Shown here piece by piece: positions 1 to 9,787 of a stretch of DNA of 64,000 bases. The stretch is taken from assembly GCF_027625475.1 (NCBI RefSeq), contig NZ_CP115174.1, forward strand, positions 1,364,001 to 1,428,000, given 5' to 3'. The notes under the pieces were generated by a model. That model had not been told where the DNA came from. It did not search any database and saw only the letters and a list, made by a program, of their open reading frames with translations. This stretch comes from Sphingomonas abietis (GTDB lineage Bacteria > Pseudomonadota > Alphaproteobacteria > Sphingomonadales > Sphingomonadaceae). How positions within the stretch are numbered: the stretch's first letter is position 1; each line of letters begins with the position of its first letter. The position numbers were made by a program, and so were the translations under genes.

Positions 1-601
1 AGTCGCTGAGCGGGCCGTGCGGACCATCGAGGAATTCGATGATGCAAAAGCCCTCGTCCATGGCCTCGAACAGGGTGCGGTAACGCTCTTCCTTTTCGCT
101 GCGCTGCCTGAGCGCCAGCCGCAGTTCGAGCTGGTCCATCACCTGCCGTGCCAGAACCCGCAGCGTGCGCTGCTGCAATTCGGTCAGCGCCTTCGGTGCG
201 ACGTCGAGCACGCACAAGGTGCCGATCGGATAGCCGTCCCGCGTCTTCAGCAAGGCGCCGGCGTAGAAACGCAGATGCGGCTCGCCGGTCACCAGCGGAT
301 TGCCGTCGAACCGCGGATCGGCGGTGGCATCCGGCACCAGCAGGAAATCGTCTTCCAGGATCGCGCGGGCGCAGAACGACGTCTCGAGCGGGGTCTCGCG
401 GACGCCGAGGCCGACCTCCGCCTTGAAGAACTGGCGGCCATCCCCGATCAGGTTGACGACGGCGATCGGCGCCCCGCAGATATCCGCCGCGAGTTGCGCC
501 ACTTCGTCGAATGCGCTTTCCCGCGGGGTGTCGAGGATGTTGTAGCGATCCAGCGCAGCCAGCCGGCGCGCCTCCCGATCCTGCTGACTCATGTCCGTCA
601 T
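1..601 (-). CDS. GAF-PAS sensor protein, C-terminus outside window
   Basis: The minus strand stays open from an ATG at 601 (or 592, nine bases on) to the window edge, so about 200 N-terminal residues are visible. The first 170 residues read as a GAF domain of the type that opens many sphingomonad sensor kinases: LDTPRE near residue 20, then AVVNLIGDGRQFFKAEVG, a TSFCARAI stretch and a PIGTLCVLD strand. A short helix leads to ERYRTLFEAMDEGFCIIEFL, which is the start of a PAS domain. The output domain is not in the window; a histidine kinase or GGDEF domain is the usual ending. It lies 110 bp downstream of the diguanylate cyclase gene on the same strand. No strong ribosome binding site separates the two starts. 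Confidence 0.8.
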   Translation of the reverse strand, partial: MTDMSQQDREARRLAALDRYNILDTPRESAFDEVAQLAADICGAPIAVVNLIGDGRQFFKAEVGLGVRETPLETSFCARAILEDDFLLVPDATADPRFDGNPLVTGEPHLRFYAGALLKTRDGYPIGTLCVLDVAPKALTELQQRTLRVLARQVMDQLELRLALRQRSEKEERYRTLFEAMDEGFCIIEFLDGPHGPLSD

Positions 602-711
602 GGGTGTCGGGTGCTCGCCTGTCGATGATCCGCAAAAGCGCGGTTTACTTCAGGAAGTAGGGATGCGCCAAGGGGCAGAAGGTTCCCGTGAAATGATCGT
701 GAGACGTTCGC

Positions 712-3700
712 TCAGGGCGTCGCCTCGGGGGCCGAGCTCACCCGGTTCCGGCCCGATTGCTTGGCTTCGTAGAGTGCCGCGTCGGCGCGGCCGTACAGGC
801 TGTCGAAATCCTCCCCGGCGCGCAGTTCCGCCAGGCCGAAGCTTGCCGTCACGCGGATCGTCTGGCCATCGAAGGCGATGACGGTGGCGGCGATCGCCTG
901 GCGCAGGCGATCCGCCAGCAGCCATGCGCCGGTGGACGCGGTGTGCGGCATCAGCAGGCCGAATTCCTCGCCGCCGATCCGGCCGACGAGATCGGTCGAG
1001 CGGGTGTGGCTGTCGAAGATCTGCCCGGTCATCGCCAGCACGGCATCGCCGCCGGGATGGCCCCAGCTGTCGTTCACATGCTTGAAGTCGTCGAGGTCGA
1101 GGATGGTGAGGCTCAGCCGCGTGTCATGCCGTCCGGCTAGCGACACCAGTTCGTGTGCGCGTTCGACGAAATGCCGCCGGTTGGCGCAGCCGGTCAGCGT
1201 GTCGATGGTCGCGAGCTGCGCCAGCCGTTCGTTGGCGGCGCGCAGATCGGCGGTGCGCTCGGAAATCTGGCGTTCGAGTTCGCCCTGCCGGCGACGCAGA
1301 TAGCCGGTTCGCCAGCGGAACAGGGCGACGATGCCAAGCAGCAGCAGCAAGGCGGCGACCAGACGCACCCACCATTGCTGCGACCATGACGGGAGAACCC
1401 TGATCGGCACCGCCAGATCGCGTTCCGTCCACAGGCCGTCACGATTGGATCCGCGCAGGCGCAGCATATAATCGCCCGGCGGAAGATTGGTGTAGGCTGC
1501 GAGACGGCGGCTGGCATCGGTCTCCGTCCAGGCCTGGTCGAATCCGTCGAGCTTGTAGGCATAATGGTTGCGTTCGGGCGCCGTGAAATCGAGCGCGGAG
1601 AATTCGACGGCGAGGCTGTTGGTCCGAGGCGTCAGGACGACGGGCGTGCTGTTGCCGGCATGGTTGAACGGGGCGATCGGCACGGAAATGCCGCCGACCC
1701 GCACATCGGTCACCACCACCGGCGGCCGGAAGCGCCACGGCGGCAGGACGCCGGGGCGCACGACCGTCAGCCCGTCCTTGGCGCCGAACAGGGCCTCCCC
1801 GGCCGCATCGGCACCGCGCGACCCGACGAAATAATCCCGCAACGCGGAGCCGTCTGCCGGGCCGACCCGACGGATCGCGAAGGTGGCGGAGTCGACGCGG
1901 GCGAGGCCGTCGTCGGTGCCGGCCCAGATCGTCCCGGTGCCGTCCATTTCCAGGCTGTCGACATTCTCGTGCGGCAGGCCGTTGGCCACGCCGAAGCGCC
2001 GGAAGCGCGGCCGGCCGGCGGCGTCGCGGCCGGTCATCAGCGCCAGTCCGCCGCCGAAGGTGCCGACCCAGAGCCGCCCGCGCCGATCGACCAGCAGCGC
2101 CGACACGAAGCCGCCACCCAGCGCCTGCCGATCGGCGGGATCGGCCAGGATCGGCTCGACCGCGTGGGCGGCGAGATCGATCCGGTTCAGCCCGTTGCGG
2201 GTGCCGACCCACAGATCGCTCCCGGTTCCGCTCAGGATGATGTTGATGTCGGGGTTAGACAATTTCGCGGCATCCGCCGGGCCGAATGCCGGGGCTGTGC
2301 GGAGACCGGCGCCATGTTCCGGGACGACTGCGCGGATGCCGTCATATTCGCCACCGATCCATAGTGTGCCATTGTCGATGGCCAGCGCGTTGATCGCGGC
2401 GTGCGGATCGCGGCCGGGGATGGGCACGAGCGCGACGCCATGGGTCACCGGATCGGCAAGATAGAGCCCGCGGCGGGTTGCGAGATAGACCTGGCCATCC
2501 GCCCTTTCCGTCATGGCGAAGACGGCGTCGCGCAGCAGGGAATGGCCAGGAGCCCCCGGATCGGACCTGAATGTCGCAACGCGCCCCCGCATCGGATCGA
2601 TGATGTCGGCACTGCCGTCGATATAGCCGAGCCAGATCCGTCCATCGCGGGTGGCCAGGATCGAGAGCACGTCGCTGGCGCTCAGGCTGCCCGGCCGTTG
2701 CTGCGCACCATAGATGGTCGAGACGAGGCCGGGATCGTGCGGATGGTAGCTGAGGCCGCCGGTGCCGCCGACCCAGATGCCACCCGCATCGTCCCGCAGC
2801 AGGGCCCAGACATCGTTATGGGTGAGGCTGTTCGCTACGCTGCGATCGTGGCGGATGAAGCCGATGTTGCCGCTGCGGGTGTCCACGGAAATGATGCCCG
2901 AACTGCGCAGACCGGCCCAAATCTCGTGAGGGCCGACCATGCAGATCGAGGAAACCGCGCTCGGTGGCAGGTCGTAGGCCGTGCCGACGGCGCGTGGTGT
3001 TGCGCCGGCATGATCGATGACGAACAGGCCCTTGCTGGTCGTGCCGATCCAGATGCGGCCGTTCGGTTCCTCGAACAGCGCGGATACGCCCATCGCCGTA
3101 TCGCCGATCGGCACGGCGACGAACGCCCGGGCCCCTGTCGGCCGGCGTGCCAGCCCGTCCGTCGTGCCGACCCAGAGCGCGCCCGCCCGATCGCGCAATA
3201 CCGCCTGTATGGCGCCGCCCGGCAGGCCTTCCGCGCCCGATGTGCCGGCACGCAGCAAAACGATCCTGCCGTTCGACGGATCGAGATGGCGAAGCCCGTC
3301 GTCGGTGCCGATCCACAGGCCGCCGACGCCATCGTCGGTGATGGCGCCGATGTGGATGCTTCCCGCCGCGAGCTTGAGCGGCACCGTGTCGAACCGGTCT
3401 TTCGTGGCATCATAGCGGGCGAGATGGCCCGCGCTGGTGCCGATCCACAGATGACCGGTGGCGTCGATATGGAGCGTCTGTATCCAGTCGTCCGGCAGGC
3501 TGCCGGGGTTGGCCGGATCGGCCTTGTAGGCGGTGAAGCGATAGCCGTCCCAACGGGCGAGGCCGCCCTGCGTGCCGATCCAGAGAAAGCCGTCGCGGCT
3601 CTGCGCGAACGCCGTCGGCACGGGATGCGGCAGGCCCTGGTCCCGGCCATAATTATGGAAGACCGTCGAAGTGAAGTTCGTCCAGCGTCCCGGAGCCGCA

Positions 3701-3744
3701 AGCGCGGGGCCGGTGACGATCGCCCAGGCCAGCCACGCCGCCAT
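712..3744 (-). CDS. Periplasmic beta-propeller sensor diguanylate cyclase
   Basis: The protein has about 1010 residues. After a signal sequence (AWAIVTGPALAAPG) come many two-component-regulator propeller repeats, recognisable as recurring WIGT/WVGT strands across roughly residues 40-680. A Y_Y_Y domain (residues ~690-760, YAYKLDGFD and NLPPGDYMLRLRG) and one membrane segment (WWVRLVAALLLLLGIVALF) follow. The C-terminus is a GGDEF domain with an intact GGEEF signature, so it should make cyclic-di-GMP. An RSTD sequence lies five residues before GGEEF, which fits the RxxD product-inhibition site. The start is uncertain: 3858 and 3876 are also in frame and would add a second hydrophobic stretch. 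I chose 3744 because it places the secretion signal at the N-terminus. The ligand sensed is unknown. Confidence 0.88.
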   Translation of the reverse strand: MAAWLAWAIVTGPALAAPGRWTNFTSTVFHNYGRDQGLPHPVPTAFAQSRDGFLWIGTQGGLARWDGYRFTAYKADPANPGSLPDDWIQTLHIDATGHLWIGTSAGHLARYDATKDRFDTVPLKLAAGSIHIGAITDDGVGGLWIGTDDGLRHLDPSNGRIVLLRAGTSGAEGLPGGAIQAVLRDRAGALWVGTTDGLARRPTGARAFVAVPIGDTAMGVSALFEEPNGRIWIGTTSKGLFVIDHAGATPRAVGTAYDLPPSAVSSICMVGPHEIWAGLRSSGIISVDTRSGNIGFIRHDRSVANSLTHNDVWALLRDDAGGIWVGGTGGLSYHPHDPGLVSTIYGAQQRPGSLSASDVLSILATRDGRIWLGYIDGSADIIDPMRGRVATFRSDPGAPGHSLLRDAVFAMTERADGQVYLATRRGLYLADPVTHGVALVPIPGRDPHAAINALAIDNGTLWIGGEYDGIRAVVPEHGAGLRTAPAFGPADAAKLSNPDINIILSGTGSDLWVGTRNGLNRIDLAAHAVEPILADPADRQALGGGFVSALLVDRRGRLWVGTFGGGLALMTGRDAAGRPRFRRFGVANGLPHENVDSLEMDGTGTIWAGTDDGLARVDSATFAIRRVGPADGSALRDYFVGSRGADAAGEALFGAKDGLTVVRPGVLPPWRFRPPVVVTDVRVGGISVPIAPFNHAGNSTPVVLTPRTNSLAVEFSALDFTAPERNHYAYKLDGFDQAWTETDASRRLAAYTNLPPGDYMLRLRGSNRDGLWTERDLAVPIRVLPSWSQQWWVRLVAALLLLLGIVALFRWRTGYLRRRQGELERQISERTADLRAANERLAQLATIDTLTGCANRRHFVERAHELVSLAGRHDTRLSLTILDLDDFKHVNDSWGHPGGDAVLAMTGQIFDSHTRSTDLVGRIGGEEFGLLMPHTASTGAWLLADRLRQAIAATVIAFDGQTIRVTASFGLAELRAGEDFDSLYGRADAALYEAKQSGRNRVSSAPEATP

Positions 3745-3931
3745 GCCGATGCGGGTGCCGTCCCGGCGCGAGGGCGCGCCGATCCGGACACGATCACGCG
3801 CGCCGGGCCAACGCGTAGACAGGATAGGGAAGAGCACCGAAAGCACGGCATTAACCATGCGGAATTTGTGCCGCATGAGCAACGATAACCGGCCCGAAAA
3901 AGTCGCCGATCCGATATTTCCGTTGTCGGGG

Positions 3932-5326
3932 TTACAGGCTGTCGTCGGCGCCGATCGCGCCATAGAGGGTGATGCGGTTGCCGATATCGGTGAGGATCGT
4001 CGCGACCTGGCTTTGCCGCGCAGCATACAGGGTGCGCTGCGCCGTCAGCGCGTCGATATAGGAGACGGTGCCGGCACGATATTGCGCGTCCGCCAGATCA
4101 TAGGCCTTGGACGCCGCGGCGACGAGCCGGGCCTGCGCATCGCGCTGGCGCGTGATGGTGCCACGCCGGGCGAGGCCGTCCGCTACATCCTTGAAGGCGG
4201 ACTGCACCGTCTTCTCATATTCGGCGAGGTAATAATCGCGCTGCGCCTTGGCATATTCGAGATTGCCCTTGGTGGCGCCGCCCAGCACCGGCAGGCTGGC
4301 CGAAGGCGCCACCGACCAGTTGAGCGCGCCGCCGGTGAACAGCGAGGACAGCGCCGAACTGGCGACGCCGACCGCCGAGGTCAGCGTGATCGTGGGAAAA
4401 AAGGCGGCCCGCGCCGCGCCGATGCCGGCATTGGCGCTTTTGAGGCTGTGCTCGGCCTCGAGCACGTCGGGTCGCTGGAGCAGGACGGTGGAGGACATCC
4501 CCGCCGGCACATTGCCGATCGCGCCATCGAGCGAATTCAGCGATGCGGGCAGCAGATCGTCGGCGACCGGCGCACCGACCAGCAATTCCAGCGCGTTGCG
4601 ATCCTGCGCGACCAGCGTGGTGTCATTGGCGACATCCGACTTCGCCTGCTCGACGACCGTGATCGCATTCTGCACGTCGGTCGCGCTGGCGAGGCCGGAT
4701 GCCAGCAGCGACTGGGTGAGATCGAGCGAGCGCTGGCCGCTGACGATGGTCTCCTGCGCGATCCGCAGCAGATCCATGTCGGAGGCGAGCGTCACATAGG
4801 CGGTCGCGGTTTCGGAGACGAGCGTGAGCTTGGCCGACCGCATCCCGGATTCGGTCGAGAGATAGGTCTCCAGCGCTTCCTTGGTCTCGTTCTTCAGCCG
4901 CCCGAACAGATCGATCTCGAAACTGCTCATGCCGATCGTCGAATCATAGCTGTTGGAGCTGAGCGCGGAACTCTTGATGCCGCGCGTGATGTTGGCGTCC
5001 GCGCCGGCCGCGATCGTCGGCAGCTGGGCCGATCGCTCGACATGATATTGCGCCCTTGCCGAGGCGACGCTGGCGAGCGAGGCGCGCAGATCGCGGTTGT
5101 TGGCGAGCGCCTGGCCGATCACCGTGCGGAGCTTCGCGTCTGCGACCAGATCCTGCCATTTCAGCCCTGCCGCATCGGCCAGATCCGGCCCATAGGCGGC
5201 ACCCTGCGGCCATTGCGCAGGGGCGGCGGAGGCAGGGCGGGCATAATGCGGGGCCATGTCGCAACCCGACAAGGCGGTGGCGAGGCACAGCAGGGCGATG
5301 CCCGACGGGGGGAGGATGCGGCGCAT
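3932..5326 (-). CDS. RND efflux outer-membrane factor (NodT/OprM type lipoprotein)
   Basis: The product has 464 residues and forms the outer-membrane channel of the tripartite pump encoded with it. The N-terminus MRRILPPSGIALLCLATALSGCDM is a lipoprotein signal with the acylated Cys at about residue 22. The rest has the two repeats of an OEP/TolC-type protein, including SYDSTIGMSSFEIDLFGRLK and the repeated LFTGGALNWSVAPSASLPV region. The ATG at 5326 overlaps the TGA of the pump gene as TGATG, so translation is coupled. The frame stays open further upstream, but that stretch is only the shadow of the pump gene. It closes the operon. Confidence 0.92.
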   Translation of the reverse strand: MRRILPPSGIALLCLATALSGCDMAPHYARPASAAPAQWPQGAAYGPDLADAAGLKWQDLVADAKLRTVIGQALANNRDLRASLASVASARAQYHVERSAQLPTIAAGADANITRGIKSSALSSNSYDSTIGMSSFEIDLFGRLKNETKEALETYLSTESGMRSAKLTLVSETATAYVTLASDMDLLRIAQETIVSGQRSLDLTQSLLASGLASATDVQNAITVVEQAKSDVANDTTLVAQDRNALELLVGAPVADDLLPASLNSLDGAIGNVPAGMSSTVLLQRPDVLEAEHSLKSANAGIGAARAAFFPTITLTSAVGVASSALSSLFTGGALNWSVAPSASLPVLGGATKGNLEYAKAQRDYYLAEYEKTVQSAFKDVADGLARRGTITRQRDAQARLVAAASKAYDLADAQYRAGTVSYIDALTAQRTLYAARQSQVATILTDIGNRITLYGAIGADDSL

Positions 5327-8300
5327 CAGGCTTCCTTGGGCTCGGGGGCGACGGGCTTGGCGCTGGCCCCGCCGCGATGGAACAGGCGGCCGACCAGCAT
5401 GAAGAACATCGGCACGTAGAAGATGGCGAGCGCGGTGGCGGTGAACATGCCGCCGAGCACCGCCGTACCGATCGCGATCCGGCTCTGTGCGCCGGCGCCG
5501 GTGGCGACCGCCAGCGGGAACACGCCGGCGATGAAGGCGATCGAGGTCATCAGGATCGGGCGCAGGCGGACGCGCGCCGCCTCCAGCGCGGCCTCCAGCA
5601 TGTCCTTGCCGCCCCGGCGTGCCATTTCGGCGAACTCGACGATCAGGATCGCGTTCTTCGCCGCCAAGCCGATCGTGGTGAGCAGGCCGACCTGGAAGTA
5701 GATATTGTTCTCCAGCCCGCGCACCGTCACCGCCAGCACCGCACCGATGACGCCGAGCGGGACGACCAGCAGCACCGCGAACGGGATCGACCAGCTCTCG
5801 TAGAGCGCCGCGAGGCACAGGAAGACGACGAGGATCGAGAGGGCATAGAGATACAGCGCCTGCCCGCTCGACTGGTTCTCCTGATAGGAGAGCCCGCTCC
5901 ACGCATAGCCGGTGCCGGGTGCGACCTTCTGCTGGAGCGCGATCATCTCCTTCATCGCATCGCCCGAGCTATAGCCGGCGCCGGCGTCGCCATCGATCTC
6001 GTAGGAGGAGCGGCCGTTGAAGCGCGACACGCTGTTGGCGCCTTTTTCCCAGCCGGTGGTGGTGAAGGAGGAGAAGGGCACCATCGTGCTGGGCGCGGTG
6101 CCCGTGCTGGTGGCGCTGGAGCGGACGTACCAGTTGTCCAGATTGTCGGGCAGCATCCGGTAGGGCGCATCGGCCTGCATGTAGACGCGCTTGACCCGGC
6201 CGCGATCGACGAAGTCGTCGACATAGGTGCTGCCCCACGCCGAACTCAGCGTGCCGGTGGCGTCGCTTTCGCTGAGGCCCAGCACGGCGAGCTTGGCATC
6301 GTCGAAGGTGACGCGCAGCTGCGGCGTGTCGGGCAATGTCGCGGCGCGGACGGCGGACAGCTTGGGGTCTTTGTTGGCGGCGGCGATCAGCTTGTCGCGC
6401 AATGCCACGAACTTGTCGCGCGACATGTTGCTGGTGTTGAGCATCTCGAAGGTGAAGCCGTTGGACTGGCCCAGGCCGGAAATGGCGGGCGGGGTCAGCG
6501 CGAACACCTGCGCGTCGCGGAACTTGCCGAACACCGCCATCGCCCGGCCATTGATCGCGTCGGCGGCGTTCTTGGCGCCCTTGCGCTGGTCGAACGGGGC
6601 GAGGCTGGCGAAACCGAGACCGGCATTCTGCCCGGACCCCGAAAAGCTGAAGCCGGTCAGCGCGAAGATGCTGGCGACATTGGCATGTTCATTCTTGAGG
6701 AAAAAATCCTCGACCTCGCCGCGCACCTTGTTGGTCCGCTCCTGGGTGGCGCCGGGGGGGAGGGTGTATTGCACCATCACCGTGCCCTGATCCTCGGTCG
6801 GCAGGAAGCCGGTCGGCAGGCGCATGAACAGCAGCGCCATCGCCGCGACGATCACCGCATAGACGATCATGTGCAGCCAGCTGCGCCCGATCACCGCCTT
6901 GGTGGTATCGACATAGCGATTGGTGGTGCGATCGAACCAGCGGTTGAACTTGCCGAACAGGCCGCCGCGCTTCAGCGGATCATGGCTGCCGGGCTTGAGC
7001 AGGGTGGCGCACAGCGCCGGCGACAGGATCAGCGCGACGATCACCGACAGCACCATCGCCGAGACGATCGTCACCGAGAACTGGCGATAGATCACGCCGG
7101 TCGATCCGCCGAAGAAGGCCATCGGCAGCATCACCGCCGACAGCACCATCGCGATGCCGACCAGCGCCGATCCGATCTCGCCCATCGACTTGATCGTGGC
7201 GTCGGCGGGGTCGAGCCCCTCGTCGGCCATGATCCGCTCGACATTCTCGACCACGACGATCGCGTCGTCGACCAGCAGGCCGATCGCCAGCACCATGCCG
7301 AACAGGGTGAGCGTGTTGATCGAATAGCCGAACAGCGCGAGGATGCCGAAGGTGCCGAGCAGCACCACCGGCACCGCGATCGCGGGGATCAGCGTCGCGC
7401 GCCAGCTCTGCAGGAACACGAACATCACGATCACGACGAGGACGACCGCGATCAGCAGCGTCTCGACCACTTCCTTGATCGAGAGCTTCACGAAGTCGCT
7501 GGTGTCGCGCGGATAGGCGAGGGCGTAGCCCTGCGGCATCCCCGCGGCCAAAGTCGCGACTTCGGCCTTGACCGCGCTGGCGGTCTTGAGCGCGTCGGCG
7601 CCCGGCGCGAGCTGGACGGCGATGCCCGATGCCGGATGGGCGTTGAGCTGGGCCGAGGTGGTGTAATCCTCCTGCCCCATCTCGACCCGCGCCACGTCCG
7701 ACAGATGGACGACCGATCCGTCGCTCAGCGTCTTGACGACGATCTGGCGGAACTGGTCGGGCGTCTGGAGGCGGGACTTGGCCTTGACCACGGCGTTGAG
7801 CATCTGGCCTTGCACGGCCGGCTCCTGGCCGATCTGGCCGGCGGACAGATCGACATTCTGGGCCGAGATCGCGGTCTGCACGTCGGACGGCATCAGCTGG
7901 CGGGCGGCGAGCTTCACCGGATCGAGCCAGATCCGCATCGCATATTCGGCACCGAACACCTGCACCTGGCCGACGCCGTTCACGCGGGCGAGCTGGTCCT
8001 GGAAATTGCTGACCAGATAATCGGAAATGTCGCTGGCGGTGGCGCGGTCGGTCTTGTCGTAGAGGCCGACGATCAGCAGGAAGTCGGCGTTGGACTTGGT
8101 GACGGTGAGGCCTTGCTCCTGCACCTCGCTGGGCAGGCGCGACGTCGCCTGCTGAACCTTGTTCTGCACCTGCACCTGCGCGATGTCGGCATCGGTGCCC
8201 TTGGCGAAGGTGACGGTGACCTTGGCCGAACCCGAACTGTCCGAGCTCGACGAGAAATAGAGCAGATTGTCGATGCCGATCAGCTGCTGTTCGATCACCT

Positions 8301-8493
8301 GCGTCACGCTGGTCTCGAGCGTCTCGGCCGATGCGCCCGGATAGGTGGCGGTGACCGTCACCGACGGCGGCGCGACGTCGGGATATTGGGCGATCGGCAG
8401 GCTCATGATCGCGCCGATGCCGGCCATCATGATGACGATCGCGATCACCCAGGCGAAGATCGGCCGGGCGACGAAGAAACGACTGATACCCAT
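5326..8493 (-). CDS. RND multidrug efflux pump, inner-membrane transporter (HAE1 family)
   Basis: The 1055-residue length is normal for AcrB/MexB-type pumps. The N-terminus MGISRFFVARPIFAWVIAIV is the typical first transmembrane helix. Proton-relay acidic residues are present in GLLVDDAIVVVENVERIM, around residue 405. The duplicated arrangement of transmembrane bundles and large periplasmic loops is intact, with TGFLPTEDQGTVMVQ marking the second porter half. It should expel hydrophobic drugs or solvents with the adjacent fusion protein and outer-membrane factor, powered by the proton gradient. Three bases separate it from the upstream fusion-protein stop. Actual substrates cannot be read from the sequence. 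Confidence 0.95.
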   Translation of the reverse strand: MGISRFFVARPIFAWVIAIVIMMAGIGAIMSLPIAQYPDVAPPSVTVTATYPGASAETLETSVTQVIEQQLIGIDNLLYFSSSSDSSGSAKVTVTFAKGTDADIAQVQVQNKVQQATSRLPSEVQEQGLTVTKSNADFLLIVGLYDKTDRATASDISDYLVSNFQDQLARVNGVGQVQVFGAEYAMRIWLDPVKLAARQLMPSDVQTAISAQNVDLSAGQIGQEPAVQGQMLNAVVKAKSRLQTPDQFRQIVVKTLSDGSVVHLSDVARVEMGQEDYTTSAQLNAHPASGIAVQLAPGADALKTASAVKAEVATLAAGMPQGYALAYPRDTSDFVKLSIKEVVETLLIAVVLVVIVMFVFLQSWRATLIPAIAVPVVLLGTFGILALFGYSINTLTLFGMVLAIGLLVDDAIVVVENVERIMADEGLDPADATIKSMGEIGSALVGIAMVLSAVMLPMAFFGGSTGVIYRQFSVTIVSAMVLSVIVALILSPALCATLLKPGSHDPLKRGGLFGKFNRWFDRTTNRYVDTTKAVIGRSWLHMIVYAVIVAAMALLFMRLPTGFLPTEDQGTVMVQYTLPPGATQERTNKVRGEVEDFFLKNEHANVASIFALTGFSFSGSGQNAGLGFASLAPFDQRKGAKNAADAINGRAMAVFGKFRDAQVFALTPPAISGLGQSNGFTFEMLNTSNMSRDKFVALRDKLIAAANKDPKLSAVRAATLPDTPQLRVTFDDAKLAVLGLSESDATGTLSSAWGSTYVDDFVDRGRVKRVYMQADAPYRMLPDNLDNWYVRSSATSTGTAPSTMVPFSSFTTTGWEKGANSVSRFNGRSSYEIDGDAGAGYSSGDAMKEMIALQQKVAPGTGYAWSGLSYQENQSSGQALYLYALSILVVFLCLAALYESWSIPFAVLLVVPLGVIGAVLAVTVRGLENNIYFQVGLLTTIGLAAKNAILIVEFAEMARRGGKDMLEAALEAARVRLRPILMTSIAFIAGVFPLAVATGAGAQSRIAIGTAVLGGMFTATALAIFYVPMFFMLVGRLFHRGGASAKPVAPEPKEA

Positions 8494-8496
8494 GGT

Positions 8497-9654
8497 TTAG
8501 TCGTCCAGCTTGACGGAGACGGGCTTGACGGTGGCGCCGTCGCGGGCGTTGGCGGTGCCCTCCACGATCAGCCGGTCGCCGGCCTTGAGCCCCGCGGTGA
8601 TCAGCCACTTGTTGCCGATCGCCTGCCCGGTGGTGACGTTGCGCTGCACCACCTTGTTGTTCTGATCGACGACGAGCGCGGTCGCATCGCCCTTGGCATC
8701 GCGGGCGATGCCCTGCTGCGGCACGAGGATGCCGTTCGGCACGATGCCCTGCGGCGCTTCGACCCGCACGAACATGCCGGGCAGCAGCAGGCCCTGCGGA
8801 TTGGGGAAGCGGGCGCGCAGCGTGACGGTGCCGGCATCCTCGTCCACCGTCACTTCGCTGAACTCGATCGTGCCGGTCTGCGGATAATCGCTGCCGTCTT
8901 CGAGCTTGAGATGCACCGCGGCGCTGCTCGGCAGCACGCTGCCCTTGGCCAGCGCCTGGCGCAGCTTCACCAGATCGGCGCTGGACTGGGTGATGTCGAC
9001 ATAGATCGGATCGAGCTGCTGGATCGTCGCCAGCGCGGTGGTCTGCGCGGCGGTAACGAGCGCGCCGGGGGTGACCGACGAGCGGCTGATCCGCCCGGTG
9101 ATCGGGGCCAGCACGCGGGTATATTCGAGGTTCACCCGTGCCGTCTCGACGGCTGCCTGATATTGGTGGACGCTGGCCAGCGCCGCGCGGGCGGCGGCGA
9201 CGGCATCGTCGATATCCTGCCGGCTGACCGCCTGGTTGTCGCTCAGCGTCTTGTAGCGATTGGCCTTGGCCTGATCGGTGAAGAGGGTGGCCTGCGCATT
9301 TTCGAGCTGCGCGCGCGCCGAATCGAGGGTCGCCTTATAGAGCCGCGGATCGATCTGGTAGAGCGGCTGGCCGGCGTGGACGACCGAGCCTTCCTGGAAC
9401 AGCCGGGCCTTGATGATGCCATCGACCTGCGGCCGCACGTCGGATGCCGTGGTGGAGGCAGTACGGCCGGTCAGCTCGTTGGAGACGGTCACGGGCGCGG
9501 TCGCGAGCGTGACGACGCCGACTTCGGGGGTCGGCGCGGCGGGCGGTTTCTTGTCGCTGGAGCAGGCGGTGGCGAGCAGCGCCAGGGTGATGGCGGCGAT
9601 GGACGCCGATCGACGGATTTGCTGAAGCGGCACGGACTCGTTCCTCGAATGCAA
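8497..9654 (-). CDS. RND efflux periplasmic adaptor (membrane fusion protein)
   Basis: The protein has 385 residues and joins the inner-membrane pump to the outer-membrane channel. A lipoprotein signal ends at LLATACS (Cys near residue 31). Next come the biotinyl-lipoyl half motifs (IKARLFQEGSVVHAGQPLYQ), an alpha-hairpin (residues ~95-165), VLAPITGRISRSSVTPGALV, a beta-barrel and a membrane-proximal domain ending ARDGATVKPVSVKLDD. It is the first gene of the three-gene efflux operon and is divergent from a response regulator, with 133 bp between the start codons. That spacer carries phased repeats that probably bind the regulator. Confidence 0.93.
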   Translation of the reverse strand: MHSRNESVPLQQIRRSASIAAITLALLATACSSDKKPPAAPTPEVGVVTLATAPVTVSNELTGRTASTTASDVRPQVDGIIKARLFQEGSVVHAGQPLYQIDPRLYKATLDSARAQLENAQATLFTDQAKANRYKTLSDNQAVSRQDIDDAVAAARAALASVHQYQAAVETARVNLEYTRVLAPITGRISRSSVTPGALVTAAQTTALATIQQLDPIYVDITQSSADLVKLRQALAKGSVLPSSAAVHLKLEDGSDYPQTGTIEFSEVTVDEDAGTVTLRARFPNPQGLLLPGMFVRVEAPQGIVPNGILVPQQGIARDAKGDATALVVDQNNKVVQRNVTTGQAIGNKWLITAGLKAGDRLIVEGTANARDGATVKPVSVKLDD

Positions 9655-9700
9655 TGATGCCGCCGTGCGCCAGGCTTGTCGAAGAGAACAGGATCGTTGG

Positions 9701-9750
9701 GTAACGGCACGTAGGCGGCGGTATTGCTTTGTATCGCCGTGTATCGCGCC
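9701..9750. promoter_or_regulatory. Five 10-bp-phased GTA direct repeats, likely response-regulator operator
   Basis: Five consecutive 10-bp units each begin with GTA: at 9701 (GTAACGGCAC), 9711 (GTAGGCGGCG), 9721 (GTATTGCTTT), 9731 (GTATCGCCGT) and 9741 (GTATCGCGCC). The last three share GTAT(T/C)GC. OmpR/PhoB-family regulators bind head-to-tail on direct repeats spaced one helical turn apart. The array lies between the efflux operon and the OmpR-family regulator gene, so it could control both directions. The repeat is seen in the sequence; the binding protein is inferred. Confidence 0.6.
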
Positions 9751-9787
9751 GGAAGACGACGGAACCCGGCTGGGTTATAGGCGTGGC

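Noticed and set aside
5056..9657. A 1533-codon open frame antisense to the RND operon
   Set aside because: It mirrors three well-supported genes. Its predicted protein is Arg/His/Gln/Asp-rich with no domains, a usual artefact of GC-biased third positions.
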